This document shows positions 1 through 8,498 of a stretch of 23,382 bases of DNA, piece by piece (positions within the stretch are counted from its first letter, which is position 1; each line of letters opens with the position of its first letter). The stretch covers positions 1 to 23,382 of the forward strand of contig JAPEVF010000670.1 in the NCBI GenBank assembly GCA_029747585.1, written 5' to 3'. The DNA comes from Pleurotus djamor. Taxonomy: Eukaryota; Basidiomycota; Agaricomycetes; Agaricales; Pleurotaceae. Position numbers and translations under genes: made by a program. Under the pieces are notes generated by a model. It ran no database searches and was not told where the DNA came from. It worked only from the letters and a program-made list of their open reading frames with translations.

Positions 1-2
1 GT

Positions 3-281
3 CCTGTACCAATTTGTGGTGACAACCAAGGGTCGATCTTCATTGCATCTAACCCTGTTTCTGAAAGAAGAACAAAACACATCGATCTCCGATATCATTA
101 CATTCGTGACCACATTGAATCTGGAGATGTTGAATGCTTCTTCATCAGTGGTGCTGAAAACCCCGCTGATATGTTCACCAAAAATCTGGGATGGGTTAAA
201 TTCACCCTGTTCCGGTCCATGCTTGGAATTCGATTCTTCGATTCTGCAGCATCCGCTTCGAAATTCAAAGGGATTTCTTAG
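3..281 (+). CDS. Ty1/copia polyprotein, RNase H C-terminus (partial)
   Basis: This is the last 92 codons of a copia Pol polyprotein, open from the window edge to TAG at 279-281. The translated stretch carries the hallmark end of the Ty1/copia RNase H domain: DNQGSIFIASNP, then RTKHIDLRYHYIRDHIESGD, then ENPADMFTKNL. These blocks contain the DNQ, KHID and ADMFTK motifs that are strongly conserved in this family. No stop or frameshift interrupts the visible part, so the copy may be fairly young, although the rest of the polyprotein cannot be judged. The function would be degradation of the RNA strand during reverse transcription. The reading frame is frame 3; a 137-codon open frame that overlaps it in frame 1 is a shadow. 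Confidence 0.88.
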   Translation, partial: PVPICGDNQGSIFIASNPVSERRTKHIDLRYHYIRDHIESGDVECFFISGAENPADMFTKNLGWVKFTLFRSMLGIRFFDSAASASKFKGIS

Positions 282-291
282 CGAGGGGGAG
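281..291 (+). other. polypurine tract of the copia element
   Basis: A purine-rich run, GCGAGGGGGAG, lies directly between the Pol stop codon and the LTR start. In LTR retrotransposons this position holds the polypurine tract that primes plus-strand DNA synthesis. The assignment rests on position and composition. Confidence 0.7.
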
Positions 292-516
292 TGTTGCGCA
301 TGCACCTCTCAATCGCCACGTCGACACACTAGTTCTAGGTCGATGTCACGCATGGTTTCATGTCGCTTAGTGCGACACTTCACATGGTGTCTAGTTCGAC
401 ACCTCACACATTCCTTAGTCCATATTTAGTAGTCACTCGTAGTATATAAAGCCTGTATGTATCTAGGGAATATCTAACACTCGTTCTACCTACTACTCGT
501 GTGCTATACAACCTCA
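292..516 (+). repeat. 3' LTR of the copia element (outer end approximate)
   Basis: The LTR starts with TGTTG right after the polypurine tract. It contains a TATA-like box at 443-451 and probably ends at a CA near 510 or 516 (ACAAC then CTCA). Between about 318 and 415 there are imperfect repeats of a GTCGACAC/GTGCGACAC/TTCGACACCTCACA-type unit, possibly U3 enhancer repeats. Length would be about 220 bp, within the normal range for fungal copia LTRs. A second copy of the LTR elsewhere in the genome would fix the boundary. Confidence 0.7.
443..451 (+). promoter_or_regulatory. TATA box of the LTR
   Basis: TATATAAAG sits about 150 bp into the LTR and 60-70 bp before its probable end, where the core promoter of an LTR is expected. 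In this 3' LTR it could drive read-through transcription into the flank to the right. Confidence 0.5.
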
Positions 517-1057
517 GGTGAATAGCTTGGTCTCTCGCCTAGCGCAGTGCTCGCCTTTATGGCTTGTAGCTATCCTGCTGCTCAACACTGAATGCCTAGC
601 CGCGCTTACGAGAGGCCACACCGGGAGTATGACAATCCCCCGTCCGACCGAAATCCTGAATTTTCTGATTGTCGGACTTGAATCTTGATGGGTCGCTCTT
701 TGTACCTTGGCGGTAAGTCGTCTAAAAATCATTGAATATCAGCTAGGGGTGGCGGACATGGTTTTAAAAGAAGATACCTCTGATTCTCCCAACAAACCAG
801 AGATTCTTGAGTGACTCCGAAATGCCGATACGCTGGAAAAATCGGGTCATACCCCCAAGTTTCTATGAGGTACGCGTATGCTTGGCTGAGTTTACGAGAG
901 GATGGGATGAGCTTTCTGGGACGCCAGACGAGCGCCCCGACTATGGTCGTAGGATCTATATAAAGCATAAGTGAGTTATTTTGACGCCGTTGCTGAGTTT
1001 CTTACTCACTAATCTTTGTTTTGATTTGCTCGTTTGAACCACGAAGGTTGTGGGACC
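517..1057. other. flanking DNA without a recognisable gene
   Basis: Between the LTR and the inverted repeat I see no recognisable protein, RNA gene or repeat. Two short open frames on the minus strand (729-968 and 514-732, overlapping by ATGA) have no family I recognise and lack a clear exon structure. They are better treated as chance open frames or the decayed remains of something unknown. Confidence 0.4.
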
Positions 1058-1143
1058 TTGAAGGTGTCGTCAGTTCGCGAGAGGCTGAACCAAGGTTTTA
1101 GTGGTTCAGTAATGACTGACCCCCGCAACTGACACCTTCAAAG
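1058..1143. repeat. imperfect inverted repeat with nested hairpin
   Basis: The arm at 1058-1075 (CTTGAAGGTGTCGTCAGTT) is matched in reverse complement at 1127-1143 (AACTGACACCTTCAAAG), with only a 3-base insertion in one arm. A second pair, TTGAACCAC at 1034-1042 and GTGGTTCAG at 1101-1109, interleaves with it. The structure could be the remains of a small inverted-repeat element or could form a cruciform or RNA hairpin. No target-site duplication is evident. Confidence 0.5.
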
Positions 1144-1654
1144 ATCAGTCGGGCACACAAAATATGGATGGAGGAAGCTGTATAATGGGTATGATAAACA
1201 TAGATGAGTACTTATCAAAGTTATACGAGCCGACCTTTGCCCGCTTCGCCATCCCTATCCTCACTCACCCTCCCAGAACAACCTGTCCCATATCTCCTCT
1301 CCCTCGACACGTTCTCGACCAGCAATCATATACCCTTGGCCCGACATGACCAGGGTATCCTTGACCGAGTTTGCGAAAGGTTTGACGTGACATCGGGTTC
1401 GCGGTGGGCACCGCGTGGGCGGCCAGGCTTCTCGAGCGGAGTATTTCGTTTTCTTCGTCGGTAACAGCGCCGAAGTAATTGTTAAAGGTTTGAATATACT
1501 TGGTAAGACATTTCTGGTCGATTCCCAAGAGGTTTTTCGACGAAACTTCGTGTTCTAGGGAGTGCGAGACCTCTCGGGTGTGAGGCATAAAATGGGAGCC
1601 TTCAAATGAGGTGGATGCCACGAACTCGGCAGCATCCACCAGATTTGGCATCAT
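1138..1654 (-). CDS. hypothetical small protein, candidate two-exon gene
   Basis: I do not recognise a family. The minus strand is open from ATG at 1652-1654 for 128 codons. The open frame stops exactly inside a good splice donor (GTGAGT beginning at 1268). A possible acceptor (TTATACAG, ending at 1178) joins in frame to a 13-codon tail ending VCPTDL with TGA at 1138-1140, giving exons 1269-1654 and 1138-1177 and about 142 residues. There is no signal peptide or membrane segment. Against it: a plus-strand frame overlaps, the intron (91 nt) is longer than the others here, and an open frame of this length can arise by chance in 23 kb. The tail also overlaps the inverted-repeat arm. Confidence 0.25.
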
Positions 1655-2373
1655 GAGTGCCTATAGAACCAACCCCAGTCAGTTCCCTAGCCTCCAGTTC
1701 ATTGTTCCGATGCAAGAAAACAAGCTTGATACCGAAGTTGAATTGGTGTGGTGGTTGGAAAAGTGTGATAAGATAAGATTGAAAGTGTGAAAGAGAAAGA
1801 TGTGACCGGAGCTAAAATCAAAATTGAACCTTGGACTCCAGGCGCATGGTACTAACCTGTCTACAGTTCTAGGACCCCCCTTTCTTGAAGATGACTGGCA
1901 AGACATCCTTTTCGGCGGCACCCACCTCACGACTTCCTCTTTGTTTGGCCCCCTCACGCGTCTCGTCCACACCTGTCTATATACGCTCTTGCCCCTTCGA
2001 ATACCTAATCGATGGAATGATATGTGTCCGCTGTCACAGATCTAATACCTGGCCATTTGACGCCAGCCTTGAGGCCTGATTGCTCTCTGAGGATGCTTGC
2101 ATGCGGCAAGGCCCCAAGCGCTATCCCAATGCAGCTTTATCCGTCTCTATCATCACCCAACCCTTCCATCGTTCAGTAGGAATCTCAAGTCGAAAAGCTG
2201 CGATGCGTATACGTATGAGACATGGTGTAGTTCGTCTGCTTCTAATCGTCTTGATCTGATGAAGGATTGACTCCTCTTGTAGATGCCTGACGAAAGGGTG
2301 ACACATACCATATTACTGTGAGTGCCCGTCTCCTCGTTCATCGTCCATGATCTAACTGGCTTCATTTCCCTCA
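1655..2373. other. intergenic stretch upstream of the HET remnant
   Basis: No recognisable gene. Several short overlapping open frames on both strands look like noise. The right end may hold the decayed first exon of the HET gene: ATG at 2282 is followed by about 12 codons and a possible intron 2315-2373 (GTGAGT to CTCAG), but the frames do not join cleanly. Confidence 0.3.
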
Positions 2374-3362
2374 GCTTCTAAAAGTCCGCTTTCTGACCCA
2401 GGTCGTCGCAGAAAAGTAAGTATCTGCACAAACATCGTCCCATGCCACCCATCTTGATGCATAATAATGTGTAGATGAAGTGAAAACGGCGATCCAACGC
2501 TATGTTCGTGATCGCCCGATCCGCCTCATCAGGCTTTCCGACATGGGGCTACTCACCCGCGATGCGATTGAAGAGGATATCTTCAATCGGTACATGGCCA
2601 AATACTCGGACAGCTGGAAAACAGGGAATTGTGACGATGATATTTCTGAGATGGGGGCTTATGCTATCCTCTCCCATCGATGGACGCCCAATGAGCTCAT
2701 GATCAGCGATGTGAATCCCTCGCGTGCGCCTCCAACTTGACCACGAAGAGGGCTTTGAAAGGGCATTTTATCGGCTTCAAATACACGTCCTCGCGCAATG
2801 CGCTCATGAACGCAACCTTCTAGCTTGGGTCGGTGTACCAAGCCCACATCATTCAATGCTCGCTTCGAACCCAGATGATTGTCGGTTCTTCCTTGGCTCG
2901 ATCAAGCCTATCGCTGACGATGTTGGGATCAAATGTGAATTTCATCATGATGTCGACGACCACAGGTTTTTGTCGTGCAAGATCCAAATCCTCTTGTACC
3001 CCCTCGACAGCGAGCCAGAATCTTGCGTTTTGGTTGAAGAACATATGGAGGCTATCCTCGATGAAACAAACAGACAGGATCCTAAGGAATGCTTATTCCT
3101 CGTGCTGTTGGGCATTCATCATGCCAAAGATGGCGAGGACTCCGGCGTCGTTGACGAGTCTGATTGGGTATGGAACTCCGCAGGCCGCTCGGCGGAGGCG
3201 ATACCTGATGACCTCTACTATGCCATCATCGTGTCCAAGGACCCGACCAATCCGCTCGGATGGTATTCGCGCGTCCCAACAAAGCGACATATCTGGTTGG
3301 ATCCCGTTTGGGTTGAACGTTCTCAGCCTCTCTTGATAGATGAGGGTATCACTGTCAATTGA
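2374..3362 (+). pseudogene. HET-domain protein, internally deleted pseudogene
   Basis: Two frames hold the two ends of a HET (heterokaryon incompatibility) protein of the basidiomycete type. Frame 2480-2740 has the N-terminal part, with RPIRLIRLSDMGLLTRDAI and then YAILSHRW, the signature opening of the HET domain. Frame 2724-3362 has the part that normally follows the domain: GFERAFYRLQ, then LLAWVG, PSPHHSMLAS, and a long acidic tail ending at TGA. The middle of the domain, including the conserved W-D-CCIDK region, is missing, and the two parts sit in different frames that meet near 2710-2727. A short upstream exon (from 2374, LLKVRFLTQVVAE) and an intron starting GTAAGT at about 2415 are plausible but do not rejoin in frame. 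HET proteins trigger cell death on non-self fusion; this copy cannot make a complete domain. The identity of both ends is fairly sure; exact borders are not. Confidence 0.7.
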
Positions 3363-4054
3363 TGTTGATCAGTTGTGAATCTGTATGTGGTCGTGTGCTC
3401 TTGAGTGCAACCGAGACTTATTTCTTCTCATGATCAGATATCGGTGTGATTCACCGTGCAAGTGAAGTATAACTGTAAGCGCCGCTCTTCAAACTGATAG
3501 GATCACGGTTCTAACTTGCCATGACGATGATCACTGAAATACAGGGTGTCATCAAGTTTTGATGCTGCACTGTACTCTATGTGCAAAACTTCTCGGTTTC
3601 AGTATTCGACCAAGTTCAACCCGGTACCGCACCCGTATTACGGTCATGTTCTCACCGAGGTCGTACACATTCTTCCTTGAGTGCCATTACACCGCATGCA
3701 ATAGAGACTGGAGTCCGATATACCAAACTCCTCTGGTTTCTCGCTGTCTCGGGCCTTCAAGTTACACACTGTCCATGGCTGAACAGCAACGCCGCTTCTT
3801 TGATGATCGTTTCACTGAGGGATCATTTCGCAGGCATGGCTCCGACAACAACAAAAGATCTTCACACCATTGAATTACCGTGGAGTTCATTGACGATACA
3901 AAACAGTCCGACGTGGTTCTTCGAGCGGAGCCTCCGATTTAATTGATAAACAGCATGGAAAGTTGATTGAAGACCCATAGACTTCTCATATTCGTTCCCT
4001 GTACTCTCCCTCCTGCCACTTACAGCCGTTTTTTGAGTTTTCGGGTCGGCATAA
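3363..4054. other. intergenic stretch between HET remnant and membrane-protein gene
   Basis: No convincing gene. Overlapping open frames at 3559-3873 and 3581-3946 match no family I know. A short frame near 3888-3944 reads VEFIDDTKQSDVVLRAEPP, faintly like the start of a fungal BTB/POZ domain, but it is preceded by a stop and ends in TAA. The right end should contain the promoter of the gene starting at 4055. Confidence 0.35.
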
Positions 4055-5830
4055 ATGTCTATTGAAGACGATACACATNTCGGGTAAGCACCTAANAACT
4101 CCTATAGACGATATNTATCTGATGGATCCAAAGACCCTGGAGGTTCACCAGTAAGCAGAACTTGGCCATTGACCGGCGACATACTNAGCGTTAGTGCCTC
4201 CTATGCGCAGTCGCTCGAGTCTGTGAACTCCCAGATATGAAAGAAAAAAAANTCTTGGAAGCCCATTGTGACTCTCAAAATCGATGAGCAACAACACGAA
4301 GAAGTGGTCATGGGCTGCGACGGACAAAACCCAAACCTCACGTCTGCATGTGTCGTGTAAGTTATGTCTCTCCNCAGCCAAAGCGAAGACTGANGTTTNN
4401 CATAGTGATGGCTCTNGTAAGACCTCGCAACTCAGGTTAGAAGTCTGGCATTGNGGTCAGACGAAGAAGAGAAGAAGGCGTCGCAACCTTGTAGCATCAT
4501 GCTCCCATTCTCTTGGTTACTTTGCAAGNCAGTCAGATCATGAATCAAATCACAATATCGATAATCACTCTAGGCATCTCATGGAGTCTGTATTGAAGTT
4601 GGAACTTTCTTCTTCGACCAAGTGTCCAAAACCTGCTGGCAGGCGTCAGTTACCAATTACTCAGGGTCCGCATATCCATCTACGATTTGTCGCACCTCCA
4701 CCACCCAAATATCTCGATGTCAATCTCGATGGTGAACTTGGTGAGCGACATCAACCCTTCCATGTGTCCATTTCGTATGACCGACTAAAACGNNNTCTCT
4801 CCAGACGACCTTACCTCGCTGCTGTCTCCGTGTGCGAGCGAAACCTCCTCGTGCGATTGGAATGCGTACCCTTCTCCAACAATATCCGTCCATGCACCGC
4901 CGCTAGAGCCATATGACATTGACTCCGATATACTCGATGGGTCAACCATTGGCGAACTTACGCCGCTGCTCAAAGACGATATTGATCTTCCACCCATCGA
5001 CAACCTCCCTGANGACCTCATCCCATCTATATTACCCCAACACACGGACGTTATAGCGGTAACACCTCCAGTCACTGGTATGAGCCGCATGGAGTCAGTG
5101 TTGGCTTCAATGACTGTGTATCGCGATCTCAGAGACGCATCATTGGACTCCCAATTCGAACTCGTTTTTGGGAGTCTTAATGAAGAGTGGAAGCTTATCG
5201 GGGGTCTGGTGAGTTTTTCTCAAGTTTTACCCTGGACTTGANCTAATGTTNGATGACCTCTGTAGCTTCTTNCCATTGCTGCGTATGTTCTGACCTTCTC
5301 GATTCTCCAATTGACGAACTTCGCTGACTGGCTCTTTAGCATCGATGGTGCAATATTCGCCACGTCCAATGATTCAATCTTCAAAATCAATTCAGTCGCC
5401 CGTACTGCTACCGCCGTGAGCAGTACATCATCAGGCCTTGGCATTCTATGTGTTACATGGTTTCTCGTTCGCTACACATGGGCTGATACCCACACATGCA
5501 TCGTGAGTTTCCTCAGGGGGTTGTATCTCAATATTGTTCACTCATAAACTCCCCTAGCACCGAGCGAAAGATGTCTTTGACTCGTACATCTTCTTTGCGA
5601 TTTCAGCTCGTGTTCCACGAATCTGTCTGATCATCACCGTTGGTTCGCTGATTGTAATAATGGGGGCAATCACATACGACGCTTTCCCTGAGATCATCTT
5701 NGTCGCTTGCTCCTTAGTAGGCGTCTTGATGACCTTGCAGTTCTTAGCGAAGGCGGCGGTCCTCTCCACGGATACTATCCGGAGTGTCGGTCGCCTCATT
5801 ACGCCTAGGAACCTCTCCGATCGTTCATGA
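4055..5830 (+). CDS. multi-pass membrane protein with N-terminal cytosolic domain (hypothetical Agaricomycete family)
   Basis: The last four exons are clean: an exon ending at 5208, then 5266-5282, 5340-5502 and 5558-5830 (TGA), joined by 57, 57 and 55 nt GT-AG introns with consistent phases. They encode an acidic linker, the block SQFELVFGSLNEEWKLIGGL and about four hydrophobic segments (around LLxIAAIDGAIFAT, GLGILCVTWFLV, ICLIITVGSLIVIMGAITY, IIFVACSLVGVLMTLQFL). This arrangement resembles a lineage-wide hypothetical family of mushroom fungi; no function is known to me. Upstream, SWKPIVTLKID, LRLEVWHXGQTKK and IHLRFVAPPPPKYLDVNLD look like its N-terminal beta-rich domain, but they lie in different frames and are broken by Ns, a TGA at about 4239 and two intron-like gaps too short to be real (about 21-24 nt). 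A frame change is needed at the N run 4793-4795. The start at 4055 (MSIEDDTH) is a guess. I favour poor sequence over gene decay. Confidence 0.6.
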
Positions 5831-6052
5831 AACTACTCATCAACCTCTCTTATCGCCCTCTCTGTGGTGCTGGAAGCCGTCGTTTCTCTGCGAAAGCAGG
5901 GTCACAAGGTCGTACTCGTTAGTTCGGGAGCTATCGGTGTCGGCTTGAAGCGTACGGATCTACCATCGGGCCTTAAAGCCTTTCATATAACCTCCCGTGT
6001 TGACGAGATGTCGCGCAGGCTACGCGGGAGCCCAGACCCCAACATTAGGTAG
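5831..6052 (+). pseudogene. glutamate 5-kinase fragment (proline biosynthesis)
   Basis: Immediately after the stop of the membrane-protein gene a new frame contains LEAVVSLRKQGHKVVLVSSG followed by AIGVGLKRTDLPSG. This is the conserved N-terminal segment of gamma-glutamyl kinase (ProB/Pro1), the first enzyme of proline synthesis, including the VLVSSGAI(G)VG motif of the amino-acid kinase fold. Similarity runs from about 5843 to 5985 and then stops. The preceding GTxS nucleotide-binding start and everything after the first 60 or so residues are missing, and the frame ends at 6050-6052. It is therefore a dispersed scrap, not a working gene. How it arrived is unknown; a partial duplication of the resident PRO1 gene is most likely. 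Confidence 0.75.
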
Positions 6053-6589
6053 CATCCTTGTGCATCTTGCTTATTTGCGAGCCTTCTGGCAAGTTGTCCT
6101 TCTTATGTACTAGTAAGTACGCAGTACTCAGTGCTGAGGAAAAGATATCTTAAGTTCTTCGGACTCGTCCACTTCGGAGCCAGCAAGCCGGCGAGGGCAA
6201 TGATGTCTTCACCCTTCCAGTGTGGTCGCAAGCAATCATTCCCTCACGATCACGGNGGAAATCAAGACATCTAAACTGATCATCATCATCATTACAGCCA
6301 AACGCCGCGTTTCTTGATAGTGTTCCTCGAGTCCTGGAACTTGAANCTGACATTCTATACCCCNCCACACGGTCGCAGCTCCATATTCTCATGTCAATGT
6401 CCACATTACCAGGAACTTCGCNTGTGTTCTCCATCACCCAGGATCACTGCAAGACTTCCTGGGTTCAACGAAACGATGTGTCTGCGTAGACAACCGTGCA
6501 TATGCATGTTACGGTTATGATAGATCATCACACTAAAACTAGTGTATAAACATTGTCACAATGGAGATGAGAGACTCCGTATCCTACAA
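6053..6589. other. intergenic stretch with one possible orphan exon
   Basis: Mostly unassigned. A frame from 6298 to 6489 (63 codons) begins right after an acceptor-like TTACAG, preceded by a short CAT repeat (6280-6291). It reads FLDSVPRVLELE, then TRSQLHILMSMSTLPGTS, VFSITQDHCKTSW. It looks protein-like but matches nothing I know and has no partner exon. Several Ns lie here. Confidence 0.25.
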
Positions 6590-8089
6590 CTAGGACCAAG
6601 AGGTGGTTAAGCAATCGACCNACAGTCTGAGCATCTCGATGATGCTCGGGTTCATAACCTCCCCCCATCCTGGAAGGTTGAGTTTCTTGAGTCGTGTCAA
6701 TCCCCGTGTCTCCCTAAATCTCAAACATTCCAAAAACTTCGTGGCTGCTTTTTCGTCATCTGGGGGTGATAGGATAAGCAGCGTTTCCAAGGCCGGGAAG
6801 CCTCCTAATGCCCCTGGAAGTTCGGGGGGAACGAAAAAGGCATAGGGAAGCTCGAGCGTCGTGACAGTGTCCGACTTGGAGAGATAAAGCAGATATTCGT
6901 ATAAATCGTAGGAAGGATATGACACGTCACAATACATGTCACCCAGGGAAATCGAGGAGACCGACGAGGTGGGAGGGACATTGGGCCAAAATGCTTCTTC
7001 GTTCAAGGCGAAGTGGAAGGACAGTGTCTTGGACGTATCTTCGTCACCTGTGGCCTTGATGTAGTTCATGTCTCGGATTTCCTCTGATCCTGTGATCTGG
7101 AGATGGAACTTGGTGGATTCATCGGCGAAAGCTGCAAACTCGCGTATTTCATCGATGTTTGCATCAACGTCCCAGGGTTCGTCGCAACAAAACAGATCGA
7201 CGGAGGCATGGTTGAGTCGGGGTGCCCTTGTCGATTGGAAGAAGGGCAAGGGTTCGTAATCGTCTGATATTTCAATGTCTCGCAGGTTAGGAAGCAAGAT
7301 AGGGGTCGGAATCATTGACCATAGGGCTTCTTCATCCATATTCGTAGGCAAGACGGAAGACAGCTTCAAACTCGAGAGATCGCGCATCTCTCCTAGTGCG
7401 ATGCAGAATGGGTGGAGGTCATTGACTCGCGGAAAGTGATCGCGAGTTGCCGAGAGCTCCAAGTAGCGGAGGTTTTGGAATCGAGGGGTTGCAAAGTCGA
7501 GACGGCAGTCCCTTAAGATGAGCGTTTTGAGCCGTGGAGCGCTTTCGTTTGTCATGAAAGTCCGTTCCAAAATTTGACAAGGAGCAGAGTTGCTATAGAC
7601 ACATACGCTCTCGAGGAGAGGCATGGAGTTCGTGCCTATCAGCTCTGTCAATGCCTCCGAGACTGCGTCGGGGTGGTGGGATAACGATATCTTGATAGAG
7701 CGAATGCGTTTGGGCTCATCGAGTACATCTTTCATCAGAGAAATGCCTTGACGCATAGAATTGAGGTCGCTGCCGAACAACTTTGCACGTATGGTAATAT
7801 GCAGAGGGAGATCTTGTGCTCGTCGGAAGACCTCTTTGCCCCATTCCATTTGGTACAGAATGATGTGCGTCCATAACCACGGGGTGAACAGAGCCACTTC
7901 TCGCCAAATGGTACAGATGTGAGTCACTGCCGGAACCCAGGAGTATTGGTTGAATGGGTCAGACTGAAAGTAGTTGTCTTGGACCAACTCGAAGATATAA
8001 GAGAGGATCTCTGGCGGAAGAGACGCTGAGTGAAGCGTGATATTACGAGGGGAAACTTGCGGCGCTGTCAAGATTGTACTGTTCCGCAT
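6590..8089 (-). CDS. F-box/LRR-type protein
   Basis: Single open frame of 499 codons from ATG at 8087-8089. An F-box lies at residues about 21-75: LPPEILSYIFELVQDNY, then the fungal F-box continuation YSWVPAVTHICTIWREVAL and TPWLWTHIIL. The remainder is a chain of leucine-rich segments (for example MPLLESVCVYS, APRLKTLILRDC, RFQNLRYLELSA, FPALETLLILSP, LTRLKKLNLPG), the usual form of mushroom F-box proteins. The expected role is substrate adaptor of an SCF ubiquitin ligase, the F-box binding Skp1 and the repeats binding the target, which is unknown. One N falls in codon 490 or so. The gene is divergent from the F-box gene at 8499 and is a clear paralogue of the broken gene at 13992-15511, which shares the same domain layout and many identical blocks. 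Confidence 0.85.
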   Translation of the reverse strand: MRNSTILTAPQVSPRNITLHSASLPPEILSYIFELVQDNYFQSDPFNQYSWVPAVTHICTIWREVALFTPWLWTHIILYQMEWGKEVFRRAQDLPLHITIRAKLFGSDLNSMRQGISLMKDVLDEPKRIRSIKISLSHHPDAVSEALTELIGTNSMPLLESVCVYSNSAPCQILERTFMTNESAPRLKTLILRDCRLDFATPRFQNLRYLELSATRDHFPRVNDLHPFCIALGEMRDLSSLKLSSVLPTNMDEEALWSMIPTPILLPNLRDIEISDDYEPLPFFQSTRAPRLNHASVDLFCCDEPWDVDANIDEIREFAAFADESTKFHLQITGSEEIRDMNYIKATGDEDTSKTLSFHFALNEEAFWPNVPPTSSVSSISLGDMYCDVSYPSYDLYEYLLYLSKSDTVTTLELPYAFFVPPELPGALGGFPALETLLILSPPDDEKAATKFLECLRFRETRGLTRLKKLNLPGWGEVMNPSIIEMLRLXVDCLTTSWS

Positions 8090-8498
8090 CTCTGGCAGAG
8101 TGATGGAATGCAGAGAGTTGAACGTCGAGATGTTGTGGTCGAAGACAAAGATTGATCTGAGACCAGTAATCAGGGGCTCAGGGACTTATTAATATAAAGG
8201 GAACCCCCAAGGCTCACGTGCGCATCACAACACCGCGTCGTGTCACGGCGTGTCACTCAGTATTGTGACTCATCGCCACAACTCGCCACAACCTATATCA
8301 TAGGTCTACCAAAGCAACGGCGTAATTTCGTATTCCAACGACTCGATAGCGAAATACTGCGCTGGACCTCCCTTGATCACACTCGCACTCTCTTCAAGCC
8401 CTGTTCATTCACTGACTGACGGCATCAGAACTCACAAGACTGTAATTGCTAAGTTCTATTGGAACTGAACCTACTCCTACGAGACTCTCTAGCCAAAC
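8090..8498. promoter_or_regulatory. divergent promoter of two F-box genes
   Basis: The 409 bp between two head-to-head F-box genes must hold both promoters. It contains a TATA-like ATTAATATAAAG (8188-8199), an E-box CACGTG (8215-8220), an exact TGACTCA (8266-8272, the Gcn4/AP-1 core) and a perfect tandem duplication of TCGCCACAAC (8273-8292). Motif matches this short are suggestive only. Confidence 0.5.
8266..8272 (+). promoter_or_regulatory. TGACTCA site (Gcn4/Cpc1-type core)
   Basis: The exact heptamer recognised by Gcn4/CPC1 bZIP factors lies in the divergent promoter, 47 bp from a CACGTG box and directly before the 10 bp tandem repeat. A single heptamer is expected by chance about once or twice in a window this size, so function is a guess. 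Confidence 0.3.

Larger units (their letters stand above)
1..516 (+). mobile_element. 3' end of a Ty1/copia LTR retrotransposon
   Basis: The window opens inside a copia-type element on the plus strand. In order it shows the end of the RNase H domain (open frame 3-281), a purine-rich tract (281-291) and a 3' LTR beginning TGTTG at about 292. This is the canonical end of such an element. The rest of the element (gag, protease, integrase, reverse transcriptase) would lie to the left, outside the window. The outer LTR boundary is only approximate because the 5' LTR is not available for comparison, and I could not identify a target-site duplication. Confidence 0.85.

Noticed and set aside
16..429. 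137-codon plus-strand open frame across the copia end
   Set aside because: It is a shadow in frame 1; the conserved RNase H motifs are in frame 3, and this frame runs on through the LTR.
1204..1464. 86-codon plus-strand frame
   Set aside because: Overlaps the minus-strand candidate, has no motif and no exon partner; neither strand is certain, but this one has less support.
2833..3336. 167-codon plus-strand frame
   Set aside because: Shadow of the HET C-terminal frame, with no motif of its own.
3888..3944. BTB/POZ-like start (DDTKQSDVVLRAEPP)
   Set aside because: Only about 19 residues, preceded by a stop and ending at TAA; too short to support a domain.
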